Of a DNA stretch of 64,000 bases, positions 1 to 8,095 are shown piece by piece. The stretch comes from Streptomyces sp. Root1304 (GTDB lineage Bacteria > Actinomycetota > Actinomycetes > Streptomycetales > Streptomycetaceae). The notes below the pieces were generated by a model. That model made no database searches. It was not told the DNA's origin and was given only the letters and a program-made list of their open reading frames with translations. Position numbers and translations under genes: made by a program. The DNA lies in NCBI RefSeq assembly GCF_001426405.1, contig NZ_LMEP01000026.1:1-64000 (forward strand), written 5' to 3'. Each line of letters starts with the position of its first letter. Within the stretch, counting starts at the first letter, position 1.

Positions 1-98
1 CCGAGCAGCGCGTCGGGCTTGCGGCGCAGGAGGCCGGCGATGCCGTCCGCGATGAGCTCGCCGCCCGCCTTGGCGTCCTTGACGATGACAACTTCCAC
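1..98 (-). CDS. nagB: Glucosamine-6-phosphate deaminase NagB (5' end only)
   Basis: The minus strand reads (V/M)EVVIVKDAKAGGELIADG and continues into a segment ending RRKPDALL before running off the window. This is the N-terminus of NagB, which converts glucosamine-6-phosphate to fructose-6-phosphate and ammonia in amino-sugar catabolism. Only about 32 residues are visible, so no catalytic residue can be checked. I chose the GTG at 98 because the family starts at this MEVVIV segment. An in-frame ATG at 140 would add 14 residues, but it abuts the DasR-type box and has no visible Shine-Dalgarno. The adjacent dre box fits DasR control of N-acetylglucosamine genes. Confidence 0.85.
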   Translation of the reverse strand, partial: MEVVIVKDAKAGGELIADGIAGLLRRKPDALL

Positions 99-139
99 GC
101 TGTGCCTGCCGATCTGGTGAGGGGCTGGTGAGGGAGCCA

Positions 140-155
140 TGTGGTATAGACCAAT
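140..155. promoter_or_regulatory. dre-like DasR operator upstream of nagB
   Basis: The core TGGTATAGACCA at 142-153 is an inverted repeat (TGGT/ACCA around four bases) and closely matches the DasR responsive element, whose core is TGGTCTAGACCA. It lies 42 bp upstream of the chosen nagB start. DasR is the GntR-family regulator of N-acetylglucosamine use in streptomycetes, and nagB is an established target, so site and gene support each other. The regulation is inferred; the sequence match is direct. Confidence 0.85.
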
Positions 156-385
156 CAAAGGCAAATCTAGCAGAGGAGGGGCCTTCCCCTCATGCTGTTC
201 CGCCTCCCGGACGCTCCGCCGCCTCCATCGTCGACCGCCCCACCCACCCCAGCCACTCGAACCCCACGGGCCCCGCCCGCCCCCGCCGGAGGCCTCACCC
301 GGCCCCTCTTTCGCGGCGCCCTGTCGACCCCCGCACTCTCGCGGCCCCCCGCAGCCTCAGTCCCCCGTCGACTCCCTCCCGCAGG

Positions 386-1150
386 TCACGCCAGCGAGCC
401 GCCCGTCGCGTCGATCCAGTGCCCCGTCACCCAGCGCGCGTCCTCGGAGGCCAGGAAGGCCACCACGTCCGCTATCTCCGCCGGGGTGCCGACCCCTCCG
501 AGGGCCGACAGGGCCTCCGCCCCCTTCCAGGCCGCCTCGTCGCCCCGTAGCCAGCCCGCGTTGATGTCGGTGTCCACGATCCCCGGCGCCACCGCGTTGA
601 CCGTGATCCTCCGCGGTCCGAGCACCTTCGACAGGTGCCGGGTGAACACGTCCAGCGCACCCTTCGACATCGCGTACGCGATCGTCTCCGGCATCACCGC
701 CGCCTTGCTCAGCCCGGTCGAGACGTTGATGATCCGGCCCCCGTCGCGCAGCCGGTCCGCGCCCAGCTGGGCCAGGAAGAACGGCGCCTTCGTGTTGACC
801 GCGAAGATCCGGTCGTACTCCTCCTCGTCGATCGTCGCGAACGGCCGGCTCGCCCCGATCCCCGCGTTGTTCACGAGGATGTCCAGGCCGTCCGCGACCC
901 CGTCGAACGCCGCCCAGAGCGCCGCCGCGTCCCCCGGCGTCCCCAGCTCCCTGTCGATCGCGAAGGCCTCGCCACCCGCCGCCTCGATCGCGGCCACGGT
1001 CTCCTTCGCCGCCGTCTCGTTGCTCCCGTAGTGCACCGCGACCCGCGCCCCCTCGCGGCCGAGCCGCTCGGCGATCCCCCGTCCGATGCCCCGGCTGCCA
1101 CCCGTCACCAGGGCCGTCTTCCCTTCGAGCTTTCCTCCGAGCACGCCCAT
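386..1150 (-). CDS. SDR-family NAD(P)-dependent oxidoreductase
   Basis: This 254-residue protein is a classical short-chain dehydrogenase/reductase. It has the Rossmann motif TGGSRGIG near the N-terminus (after GKTALV), the NNAG motif (ILVNNAGIGA), the catalytic YxxxK (YAMSK) and a C-terminal segment ending DATGGSLA typical of 3-ketoacyl/glucose-dehydrogenase-like SDRs. The ATG at 1150 is preceded by a GAGGGG Shine-Dalgarno, so the upstream in-frame extension is not used. It is transcribed divergently from a TetR gene, with two matching inverted repeats between them, so the TetR protein probably represses both. The substrate cannot be told from sequence. SDR/TetR pairs of this kind often answer to quinones or electrophiles, which is only inference here. 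Confidence 0.85.
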   Translation of the reverse strand: MGVLGGKLEGKTALVTGGSRGIGRGIAERLGREGARVAVHYGSNETAAKETVAAIEAAGGEAFAIDRELGTPGDAAALWAAFDGVADGLDILVNNAGIGASRPFATIDEEEYDRIFAVNTKAPFFLAQLGADRLRDGGRIINVSTGLSKAAVMPETIAYAMSKGALDVFTRHLSKVLGPRRITVNAVAPGIVDTDINAGWLRGDEAAWKGAEALSALGGVGTPAEIADVVAFLASEDARWVTGHWIDATGGSLA

Positions 1151-1170
1151 GGTGACGCCCCCCTCACTTC

Positions 1171-1223
1171 TGTAGCGGTCGTTATGAAAAGACCGTACCC
1201 CATTTCCGTAGCGGACGCTATAG
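1171..1223. promoter_or_regulatory. Paired TetR operators between SDR and TetR genes
   Basis: Two related sites lie 36 bp apart: TAGCGGTCGTTA (1173-1184) and TAGCGGACGCTA (1209-1220). The second is a perfect TAGCG/CGCTA inverted repeat with a two-base centre; the first has one mismatch. They share flanking bases (GTAGCGG-CG-TAT). Lying between divergent genes, with the second only 13 bp before the TetR start codon, they are the obvious binding sites for that TetR protein. Binding is inferred. Confidence 0.7.
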
Positions 1224-1233
1224 AATTCACTCC

Positions 1234-1896
1234 ATGGTGACGACACAGCGCGGCCGCCCCCGCTCCTTCGACCGGCCCACGGCCCTTGAGCAGGCCACCA
1301 TGGCCTTCTGGGAGCACGGATACGAGACGACCTCCGTCTCCGACCTCACCCGCGCGATGGGCATCAGCGCGCCCAGCCTCTACGCCGCCTTCGGCGACAA
1401 GAAGACGCTGTTCGAGGAGGTCGTCGAGGTCTACGCCGGCTCGTACGGCGCGTACGGCGGCCGGGCCTTCGAGGAGGAGGGGACCGCCCGCGGCGCCATC
1501 GGCCGCATGCTGGGCGAGGCCGCGGGGCTCTTCACCGAGCCAGGCCACCCCCGCGGCTGTCTGATGATCTCCGCCGCGACCAACTGCTCGACCCCGGAGG
1601 TCGAGCAGTCCCTGAGAGCGCGCCGGAACGCCAACCTGGCGTCCTTCGAGGCCCGGATCCGGCGGGGGATGGAGGAGGGCGAACTGCCGGCGGACACCGA
1701 CGCCCGTGGACTCGCGCGCTTCAGCGGCGCCGTGCTCCAGGGCATGTCCCAGCAGGCCCGCGACGGGGCGACGGCGCAGGAGCTGGCGGTGGTGGCCGAG
1801 ACGGCGATGCGCGCCTGGCCGGCGGCGCCCCCCGCGCCGGCGGCACCCTCCGCGCCCGCGGAGGCCCCGGAAACACCCGCGGGCCGCGGCGCCTGA
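1234..1896 (+). CDS. TetR/AcrR-family transcriptional regulator
   Basis: A 220-residue repressor. Residues about 9-55 form the TetR helix-turn-helix (ALEQATMAFWEHGYETTSVSDL, then ISAPSLYAAFGDKKTLF). The C-terminal ligand domain resembles the YxaF/AefR-like subgroup (GCLMISAATNCS, then LQGMSQQARDGA). The tail after residue 190 is low-complexity Pro/Ala and may be disordered. The start ATG lies just beyond an inverted-repeat operator, which suggests autoregulation. It probably controls the divergent SDR gene. The conserved cysteines GC(LM) and NC could sense electrophiles, but this is speculative. Confidence 0.85.
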   Translation: MVTTQRGRPRSFDRPTALEQATMAFWEHGYETTSVSDLTRAMGISAPSLYAAFGDKKTLFEEVVEVYAGSYGAYGGRAFEEEGTARGAIGRMLGEAAGLFTEPGHPRGCLMISAATNCSTPEVEQSLRARRNANLASFEARIRRGMEEGELPADTDARGLARFSGAVLQGMSQQARDGATAQELAVVAETAMRAWPAAPPAPAAPSAPAEAPETPAGRGA

Positions 1897-2182
1897 CGGG
1901 ACCCTCAGCCCGTCCGGCACCGCAGCCCGGAGTTGCGCCGGCCGGGGGTGTGCGGTCCCTCGGCCGTTGTGGGAGGTCTCGACGCAGTCAGGGCAGAGAG
2001 CGTCGGGTACCTCGTTCCATCCTCCTGTGCGGGGAGGATGGAGGCTCTGTTGCGTTCATTGTGGACTAGACCATTCTTGTCTGTCCATCCACAGGAACGC
2101 GGTCGTTCCTGGCCCATACTCCAACACGTAGCCCAGGAGATCCAGGTTCACCGCCCCTTTATTCCGCGGGTACGCTCGCACC

Positions 2183-3658
2183 GTGCCCTCCATGAACGAC
2201 CTCGTGCGCCAGCACACCGCCCTGAGCGACTCGGACCTCGAGTGGCTCCACCTGCTGGTGTCCGAGTGGCAGCTGCTCTCCGACCTCTCCTTCGCGGACC
2301 TCGTCCTCTGGGTCCCGACCCTCGACGGCACGCGGTACGTGTCCGTCGCGCAGATGCGGCCCAACACCGGCCCCACCTCGTACCAGGACGACATGGTCGG
2401 CCACCTGGTGCCGCGCGGCCGGCGCCCGCTGCTCGACGCCGCCCTCGACGAGGGCCGGATCGTCCGCGAGGGCGACCCCGAGTGGCGCGAGGAGGTCCCC
2501 GTACGGGTCGAGTCCATCCCGGTGCGCCGGGAGGGCCGGGTCCTCGGCGTCATCGCGCGCAACACCAACCTGCTGACCGTCCGCACCCCCTCCCGGCTGG
2601 AGCTGACCTACCTCCAGTCGGCCTCCGACCTCGCCCAGATGATCGCCGCCGGAACGTTCCCCTTCCCCGGCGAGCAGGTCGACATGGACTCCTCGCCGCG
2701 CGCCGGCGACGGACTGGTCCGGCTCGACGCCGAGGGCATCGTCCAGTACGCCTCGCCCAACGCCCTCTCCGCGTACCACCGGCTCGGCCTCGCCGCCGAC
2801 CTGGTCGGCCAGCACCTCGGCCAGATCACCGCCGAACTCGCCCCGTCCCGGGGACCGGTGGACGAGGCCCTGGTCACCCTCGCCTCGGGTTACGCGCCCC
2901 GCGAGTTCGAGGTCGAGGGCAACGGCGGGGTGATCCAGCTCCGGGCGATCCCGCTCAAGCCCAAGGGCACCCGGATCGGTTCGCTCGTCCTGCTGCGGGA
3001 CGTCACCGAACTGCGCCGCCGCGAGCGTGAGTTGATCACGAAGGACGCCACCATCCGGGAGATCCACCACCGGGTGAAGAACAACCTCCAGACGGTGGCC
3101 GCCCTGTTGCGCCTCCAGGCCCGCCGGATGGACTCCGACCGGGGCCGCGAGGCCCTCAACGAGGCCGTGCGACGCGTCGGTTCGATCGCGATCGTCCATG
3201 AGACGCTGTCCCAGAATCTGGACGAGCGCGTCGAGTTCGACGAGATCGCCGACCGGGTGATCGCGATGGTCGCCGAGATCTCCCCGGGCCGGATCACCTG
3301 CCGGCGCAACGGCCGCTTCGGCATTCTCGACGCCGAGGTCGCGACCCCGCTCGCCATGGTCCTCACCGAGATCCTGCAGAACGCCCTGGAGCACGCCTTC
3401 GCTCCGGGTGACGAGGGGACCGTCGAGGTCACCGCCGTGCGCGGCGAACCCAGGGCCGACGCCCGGCTCCTGATCACCGTCCGGGACGACGGCCGCGGTC
3501 TGCCCGAGGGATTCGATCCGCAGCGCGCCGGAAATCTCGGCCTGCAGATCGTACGGACCCTGGTGGAAGGGGAGTTGGGCGGTTCCTTCGACATGCTGCC
3601 GGGCTCCGAACGCGGCACGAAGGTGGTCCTCGACATTCCCGTACAGCCGCTGAAGTAG
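2183..3658 (+). CDS. PdtaS-like sensor histidine kinase (HisKA_2 type)
   Basis: A 491-residue cytoplasmic kinase without membrane segments. The N-terminal ~150 residues are GAF-like (SDLEWLHLL onward to VIARNTNLL), followed by a PAS-like segment (about 175-275) and a HisKA_2/HATPase module. The H-box is REIHHRVKNNLQTV, with the HRVKNN histidine at about residue 296. The ATPase region has N (EILQNALEHAF), DDGRGLP and GLQIVRTLVEGELGG. It resembles actinobacterial PdtaS, whose partner PdtaR is an RNA-binding antiterminator; no such partner is visible nearby. A GTG at 2183 sits six bases after TACGCT, suggesting a leaderless message; an ATG at 2192 is an alternative start. A 15-bp stem terminator follows. 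Confidence 0.85.
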   Translation: MPSMNDLVRQHTALSDSDLEWLHLLVSEWQLLSDLSFADLVLWVPTLDGTRYVSVAQMRPNTGPTSYQDDMVGHLVPRGRRPLLDAALDEGRIVREGDPEWREEVPVRVESIPVRREGRVLGVIARNTNLLTVRTPSRLELTYLQSASDLAQMIAAGTFPFPGEQVDMDSSPRAGDGLVRLDAEGIVQYASPNALSAYHRLGLAADLVGQHLGQITAELAPSRGPVDEALVTLASGYAPREFEVEGNGGVIQLRAIPLKPKGTRIGSLVLLRDVTELRRRERELITKDATIREIHHRVKNNLQTVAALLRLQARRMDSDRGREALNEAVRRVGSIAIVHETLSQNLDERVEFDEIADRVIAMVAEISPGRITCRRNGRFGILDAEVATPLAMVLTEILQNALEHAFAPGDEGTVEVTAVRGEPRADARLLITVRDDGRGLPEGFDPQRAGNLGLQIVRTLVEGELGGSFDMLPGSERGTKVVLDIPVQPLK

Positions 3659-3757
3659 CCGCACGGTGGCGAAGTAGCCGTACGTCAGCGGAAGTCGGAG
3701 AAGGCCTGAAGCCGGAGAAGACCCGAAGCCGGAGAAGACCCGAAGGCGAAACAGCAG

Positions 3758-3792
3758 CGAGCCCCGGACCGAGGAAATCGGTCCGGGGCTCG
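3758..3792. terminator. Bidirectional hairpin terminator
   Basis: A perfect 15-bp stem (CGAGCCCCGGACCGA paired with TCGGTCCGGGGCTCG) with a five-base GGAAA loop lies between the convergent kinase and wblE genes. It has no long U tract, as is usual in Streptomyces. Upstream, GAAGCCGGAGAAGACCC occurs as a short tandem duplication (about 3709-3742). Confidence 0.8.
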
Positions 3793-3883
3793 AATGCTGT
3801 GGGTTACTGCTGCGTGCTGCGGCTCGAGAGCGGTGATTGCGTACGCTGTGTACGCGCCGCGTGCCTCAGGCTGTGCAGGTGGC

Positions 3884-4141
3884 TCAGGCGCTGGCGTTAC
3901 GCGCCCGGTTGCGAGCGGCACGGCGCTTCATCGCGCGGCGCTCGTCCTCGCTGAGGCCACCCCAGACGCCGGAGTCCTGGCCGGACTCGAGCGCCCACTG
4001 CAGGCACTGCTCCATGACGGGGCAGCGGCGGCAGACGGCCTTGGCTTCCTCGATCTGCAGCAGCGCAGGACCGGTGTTGCCGATGGGGAAGAACAGCTCG
4101 GGGTCTTCCTCACGACAAACGGCGTTGTGACGCCAGTCCAT
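3884..4141 (-). CDS. wblE: WhiB-family iron-sulfur regulator WblE
   Basis: An 85-residue WhiB-like protein starting MDWRHNAVCREEDPELFF. The four cysteines that bind the [4Fe-4S] cluster are C9, C37, C40 and C46 (AVCRRCPVMEQC), followed by the GVWGG turn and a basic C-terminus (RRAMKRRAARNRARN). WblE is the streptomycete counterpart of mycobacterial WhiB1, which binds the primary sigma factor and responds to nitric oxide. The ATG at 4141 has a GAGAGG Shine-Dalgarno. An in-frame extension upstream of it lacks WhiB character and is not coding. The long upstream gap fits a multi-promoter regulatory gene. Confidence 0.93.
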   Translation of the reverse strand: MDWRHNAVCREEDPELFFPIGNTGPALLQIEEAKAVCRRCPVMEQCLQWALESGQDSGVWGGLSEDERRAMKRRAARNRARNASA

Positions 4142-4459
4142 GGCTGCTACCTCTCTCAGTGTTACGTGCGAGTTGCTTGTGAATGTGAACGCTTTCACGA
4201 ATCCCCCCGCAAGGGAAGGGCCGACTGCCAGGTGAACTGGTGTGGTCCTTGTTACTGAGGAGGGGTTCTGGCTCTCAGTGGAGGCCGGTGTTGCGGGCCG
4301 TCCCGATCGCCAAGAAGAGACTCCCAAACCCCAGCAACGGATACAACCCCTTCCGGAAAGTTTTTTTTGATTCCTCGGTGTCGGCTAGGTCACAGCCGTA
4401 CTTCTAAGGGGTGGATGCGCGCCTAAACGTTCGAGTGAAAGGACTTTGGGCCCTTCCAC
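4142..4459. other. Upstream region of wblE, no gene
   Basis: These 318 bases lie between wblE and the lipid-kinase gene, both on the minus strand. I see no coding frame with Streptomyces codon bias. The stretch holds an unusual T8 tract (4361-4368). A hairpin at 4433-4461 (GAGTGAAAGG paired with CCTTCCACTC, one mismatch) overlaps the stop of the lipid-kinase gene and may be its terminator. The remainder should contain the wblE promoters, which I could not place with confidence. Confidence 0.6.
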
Positions 4460-5428
4460 TCACACAATCACACGCAGTGCACGGCGTACGCCTGTGAACG
4501 TCACGCTCGTACGCAGTCCCAGGTGGTCTCCGTCCATCTGGAGAGGGAGAGGGACCTTCGAATGCAAGGTGAAGTCGGTCAGGTCGTGCAGGGATACGGC
4601 GTGCTTGCCGCGCGGCCCGCGCTCGGGGGTCGAGGTGAGCAGCTGGGTGGCGTAACGGGCCACCGCCGGAGTGGACAGACGGCGCAGTCCGAGGACGTCG
4701 AGCGCGGTCTCGAAGGAGGCCTCCGGGGACGCGTACACCGGACGATTGCCCAGGTAGGTCCAGGGGGAGGTGTTGCAGATTATGGAGAGGACGAGGTCCT
4801 CGACCGGCTCGGCGCCGGGGCGTTCCAGGGTGATCGTTCCGTGCCGGCGGTTCGGTTCCTCCAGGAACTGACGCGCCACCTGGCGCAGATAGAGGGCGTG
4901 CGTCGAACGCTTCCCGCGTTCCCTCTGCTGTTCGACCCGGCCGATGACGCTCGCGTCGAAACCGAGGCCGGCGCAGAAGGTGAACCAGCGGGAGGGGACG
5001 GACTCGTCCTCCGTGCCCGGCGTTCCCGAGGCGAGCCCGAGGCTCACCGTGCGTGCCCGCCGCTCACGCAGCGCGTCGAGCAGGGCGCCGGTCGCCTCCA
5101 CGGCGTCGTTCGGCAGTCCTAGGGCGCGGGCGAACACGTTCGTCGAGCCGCCGGGGACCACCGCGAGGCCGGGAAGCCGGTCGGGGTCGGGCCCGTCGTG
5201 CAGCAGTCCGTTGACGACCTCGTTCACCGTGCCGTCGCCGCCGAGGGCCACCACGAGGTCGATGTTGCCGGAGTCGGCGGCCCGTCTGCCCAGGTCACGC
5301 GCGTGTCCGCGGTACTCGGTGCTGACCGCCTCCAGCTTCATCTCGCTGGCGAGCGCGTGGATGAGGACGTCACGGGTGCGGGCACTGGTGGTGGTGGCTG
5401 CCGGATTGACCACGAGAAGTGCGCGCAT
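4460..5428 (-). CDS. Diacylglycerol kinase-like lipid kinase (DagK/YegS family)
   Basis: A 322-residue protein of the diacylglycerol/sphingosine kinase catalytic fold. It begins MRALLVVNPAATTTSARTRD, has the nucleotide-binding signature DLVVALGGDGTVNEVVNGL, then VVPGGSTNVFARALGLP, and later FTFCAGLGFDASV. These features mark ATP-dependent phosphorylation of a lipid or related alcohol at the membrane face; the substrate is not determinable. The ATG at 5428 lies seven bases after TACCCT on the minus strand, a leaderless arrangement. It stands alone between wblE and a divergently transcribed small membrane protein. Confidence 0.88.
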   Translation of the reverse strand: MRALLVVNPAATTTSARTRDVLIHALASEMKLEAVSTEYRGHARDLGRRAADSGNIDLVVALGGDGTVNEVVNGLLHDGPDPDRLPGLAVVPGGSTNVFARALGLPNDAVEATGALLDALRERRARTVSLGLASGTPGTEDESVPSRWFTFCAGLGFDASVIGRVEQQRERGKRSTHALYLRQVARQFLEEPNRRHGTITLERPGAEPVEDLVLSIICNTSPWTYLGNRPVYASPEASFETALDVLGLRRLSTPAVARYATQLLTSTPERGPRGKHAVSLHDLTDFTLHSKVPLPLQMDGDHLGLRTSVTFTGVRRALRVIV

Positions 5429-5534
5429 GAGCGTCAGGGTACCTACCCGGCGGTACCGGGCCCAGTCCAGCCCGCTCCCTGGACGGCTCGCCCGGCTCCG
5501 GCCGTCCCGGCCCGCCCCCGCTACCCTGCCCTCT

Positions 5535-5987
5535 ATGAGCAGTACGGAGCCCTTGAGCAGTACGGACCAGAACCCCGGCCCCCGCCCGGCCACCCGCCCC
5601 GTCCGCCTGACCGCGGCGGCCGTCGTGGCCGGTGTCGAGGCCCTCGGGCTCGTCATCGGTGGCGTGTACATGCTGGTGCACGCCCTGACCGGGACGTCCG
5701 GCGACCTCACCGGCGCCGTGACCGGAGCTGTGACCCTTGTCGCACTCGGCCTGATCCCGCTGGCCGCCGCCCGCGGCCTGTGGCTGTGCCGCTCGTGGAG
5801 CCGCGGCCCGGCCGTGATCACCCAGATCCTGGCCCTGCCGGTCGCCTGGCAGATGGTCCAGGCGAACAGCGTGATGATCCCGGCCGGCGCGGTCCTCGGC
5901 GTCCTGGCCGTCGCCGGGCTCGTCCTCCTGGTGAACCCGGCCACGACCGAGGCGCTCGGCATCCGGCGCCCCGGCCAGGAGGCCTGA
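5535..5987 (+). CDS. Small integral membrane protein, function unknown
   Basis: A 150-residue protein with about four transmembrane segments: LTAAAVVAGVEALGLVIGGV, a second around LTGAVTGAVTLVALGLIPLAA, a third around AVITQILALPVAWQM and a fourth around GAVLGVLAVAGLVLLV. The soluble N-terminal 25 residues are Ser/Thr/Pro-rich. The ATG follows TACCCT by seven bases, suggesting a leaderless transcript. It is conserved in character with small actinobacterial membrane proteins, but I recognise no functional family. It converges with sigH, leaving only five bases between stop codons. Confidence 0.7.
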   Translation: MSSTEPLSSTDQNPGPRPATRPVRLTAAAVVAGVEALGLVIGGVYMLVHALTGTSGDLTGAVTGAVTLVALGLIPLAAARGLWLCRSWSRGPAVITQILALPVAWQMVQANSVMIPAGAVLGVLAVAGLVLLVNPATTEALGIRRPGQEA

Positions 5988-5992
5988 GGAGG

Positions 5993-7057
5993 TCACTCCT
6001 CGACGAGGAGCTTCTCCCGCAGCTGCGCGAGGGTCCGCGCCAGCAGCCGGGACACGTGCATCTGCGAGATGCCGACCTCCTGCGCGATCTGCGACTGGGT
6101 CATGTTCCCGAAGAAGCGCAGCAGCAGGATGCGCTTCTCCCGGGGCGGCAGGTCCTCCAGGAGCGGCTTCAGCGACTCGCGGTACTCGACCCCCTCCAGG
6201 GCCTCGTCCTCCGCGCCGAGCGTGTCCGCGACCGCCGGCGACTCGTCGTCCGTGTCGGGGACGTCCAGGGAGAGCGTCGAGTAGGCGTTCGCCGACTCCA
6301 GCCCCTCCAGGACCTCCTCCTCCGAGATCCCGAGCCGCTCCGCCAGCTCGTGCACGGTCGGCGAGCGGCCGTGCTGCTGGGAGAGCTCCGCCGTGGCCGT
6401 GGTCAGCGAGAGCCGCAGCTCCTGGAGCCGGCGCGGCACCCGGACCGCCCACCCCTTGTCACGGAAGTGGCGCTTGATCTCACCGACGACCGTGGGCGTC
6501 GCGTACGTCGAGAACTCGACGCCGCGCTCCGGGTCGAACCGGTCCACCGACTTGATCAGGCCGATCGTCGCCACCTGGGTCAGGTCGTCCAGCGGCTCGC
6601 CGCGGTTGCGGAAGCGCCGGGCCAGGTGCTCCACCAGCGGCAGGTGCATCCGCACCAGCCGGTTGCGCAGCTCCGCCTTCTCCGGGGAGCCCTCGGGCAG
6701 CTCGCGCAGCGTGACGAAGAGGGCGCGGGCGCCGCTCCGGTCGTGCGGGTCCGGAACGGCGGGGACGTCCGCTTCCCCGTCGTCCTCCTCGCCCTCGTCC
6801 GCGTCCCCGGGCTTCCCCGCACCGGCGTCCGTCTCCGCGTCCGCGGCGGCCTCGGCCTCCGCCGGCCGCGACTCCTCGGGAGCCGCGGCGGAGCCCTCCG
6901 CACTCGCGGGGCCCCGGGGGGCCTCGGAGGCACCCGGTGCCTCGGGAACCTCGTGGTGCTGCTCGTGCTCGCTCATCTGGTCCGCCTGCTCCGTAGCGAC
7001 CTCATACGGCCGCGCCTGCTGCTCAGGGATGCCGGCCGTCGCGTCCCCGCTCCTCAC
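5993..7057 (-). CDS. sigH: Stress-response sigma factor SigH (SigB/SigF type)
   Basis: A group 3 sigma factor of 354 residues from the GTG at 7057. The first ~105 residues are acidic low-complexity sequence (EAPGASEAPRGPASAEGS..., then EGEEDDGEAD). After that come sigma regions 2 (PLVEHLARRFRNRGEPLDDL, then FDPERGVEFSTYATPTVVGEIKRHFRDKGW), 3 (RSPTVHELAERLGISEEEV) and 4 (LPPREKRILLLRFFGNMTQSQIAQEVGISQMHVSRLL). The GTG overlaps the upstream prsH stop as GTGA, indicating translational coupling. A second start, ATG at 6976, would remove 27 residues; S. coelicolor SigH is known to occur in several N-terminal forms. Its activity should be held by the co-transcribed anti-sigma factor. Confidence 0.9.
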   Translation of the reverse strand: MRSGDATAGIPEQQARPYEVATEQADQMSEHEQHHEVPEAPGASEAPRGPASAEGSAAAPEESRPAEAEAAADAETDAGAGKPGDADEGEEDDGEADVPAVPDPHDRSGARALFVTLRELPEGSPEKAELRNRLVRMHLPLVEHLARRFRNRGEPLDDLTQVATIGLIKSVDRFDPERGVEFSTYATPTVVGEIKRHFRDKGWAVRVPRRLQELRLSLTTATAELSQQHGRSPTVHELAERLGISEEEVLEGLESANAYSTLSLDVPDTDDESPAVADTLGAEDEALEGVEYRESLKPLLEDLPPREKRILLLRFFGNMTQSQIAQEVGISQMHVSRLLARTLAQLREKLLVEE

Positions 7058-7467
7058 GCCGGGCCTGGCCCCGCGCCGCGCTGTTTGTACAGGCTGATCG
7101 AGACCGTACGGTCGTCGGCCACCGACGATTCCACCTTCCCGGCCAGTGCCGACAGCACCGTCCAGGCGAAGGTGTCCCGCTCGGGCGCCCGGCCGTCCGT
7201 GGTCGGGGCGGAGACGGTCACGTCGAGGGAGTCGTCGACCAGCCGGAAGACACAGCTGAGGACGGACCCCGGCACGGCCTGCTGGAGCAGGATGGCGCAG
7301 GCCTCGTCGACCGCGATCCGCAAGTCCTCGATCTCGTCGAGGGTGAAGTCCAAGCGCGCCGCGAGGCCGGCCGTGGCCGTACGCAGCACGGACAGATAGG
7401 CACCCGCAGCGGGCAGCCGGACTTCCACGAAGTCCTGGGTCCCGGGCTCGCCTGCGATCTGGGACAC
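7054..7467 (-). CDS. prsH: Anti-sigma factor PrsH/UshX (RsbW-like kinase fold)
   Basis: A 137-residue GHKL-type anti-sigma factor. The ATP-binding N-box region is EIEDLRIAVDEACAILLQQA; the protein ends in a short SLYKQRGAGPGPA tail. It should bind and inhibit SigH until released by an anti-sigma antagonist or stress signal. I chose GTG 7467 (VSQIAGEPG) because a GGAGG lies five bases upstream; TTG 7479 and GTG 7473 are in frame but overlap that ribosome site. Its stop overlaps the sigH GTG by four bases, so the two are made together. No antagonist gene is adjacent. Confidence 0.9.
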   Translation of the reverse strand: MSQIAGEPGTQDFVEVRLPAAGAYLSVLRTATAGLAARLDFTLDEIEDLRIAVDEACAILLQQAVPGSVLSCVFRLVDDSLDVTVSAPTTDGRAPERDTFAWTVLSALAGKVESSVADDRTVSISLYKQRGAGPGPA

Positions 7468-7701
7468 CCTCACCTCCAAGGTGGCACAAGCTCATTCGGG
7501 GCTCGGGGGAAAGGGTCCCCCGAACCGGGCGGTACGCAGGGACTGCGCAGTCCGCCGTGACGCTATCGCGATCGGTCCCGCCGTGTCGCCGTAGCCCCCG
7601 GCCGCCCCCGTCATCGGCCGTCACCCATGGTAGGCCCATGGGCGCGGACGGTGGGCAGGGGTCTGCGGAGGCCGGGAACGAGCGACCGGCGGAGGGGTGA
7701 C

Positions 7702-7727
7702 GTACCCACCCGGGAGCCGGGCGAACC
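7702..7727 (-). promoter_or_regulatory. Candidate SigB/SigH-type promoter for prsH-sigH
   Basis: On the minus strand, GGTTC (7727-7723) is followed after exactly 15 bases by GGGTAC (7707-7702). This fits the SigB-family pattern of a GTTT-like -35, a 14-16 base spacer and GGGTAY, and suggests SigH could feed back on its own operon. It lies about 235 bp before the prsH start. The rest of the 321-base gap (7468-7788) holds no gene that I can support. The site is a pattern match only. Confidence 0.5.
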
Positions 7728-7788
7728 GTCGGACGGCCGAATCGCCGGACGGTCGTACGATCCGGCCGGACCGCGGCTCGCGGGCCCG

Positions 7789-8049
7789 TCAGACGATCGA
7801 GCCGTCCACGAAGCACCAGCGCCAGGCCTCGCCCGGCTCGAACGTCCGCATCACCGGATGCCCGGTCGTCGAGAAGTGCCCCGTCGCGTGCTGCCCCGCC
7901 GAGGAGTCGCAGCAGCCCACGTGCCCGCAGGCCAGGCAGAGCCGCAGCTGGACCGGATGCGTACCGTCCGCCAGGCACTCGGGGCAGGTGTCGGCCAGCG
8001 GCGCCGGTTCGGGGCGCGGCATTTCGGCTACGTGCGGGCACTCGCTCAT
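7789..8049 (-). CDS. UBP-type zinc finger domain protein
   Basis: An 86-residue protein made almost wholly of one ZnF-UBP domain: CPHVAEM near the start, then CPECLADGTHPVQLRLCLACGHVGCCDSS, AGQHATGHFSTTGHPVMRTFEPGEAWRWCFVDG. The Cys/His set is the ubiquitin-hydrolase-type zinc finger. In bacteria these small proteins are of unknown role and often sit next to antiporters or redox genes, as here. On the minus strand TAACCT lies seven bases before the ATG at 8049, so translation may be leaderless. It is divergent from the Na+/H+ antiporter, 46 bp away. Confidence 0.85.
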   Translation of the reverse strand: MSECPHVAEMPRPEPAPLADTCPECLADGTHPVQLRLCLACGHVGCCDSSAGQHATGHFSTTGHPVMRTFEPGEAWRWCFVDGSIV

Positions 8050-8095
8050 GATGGCCAGGTTACGTTGCGGCACGGAGAGGGACGGGCAGACGGGC

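Noticed and set aside
5198..7399. 733-codon open frame on the plus strand
   Set aside because: It lies antisense to the lipid-kinase, sigH and prsH genes and across the small membrane gene; the residues are Arg/Pro/Ala-rich and match no family. It is a high-GC shadow frame.
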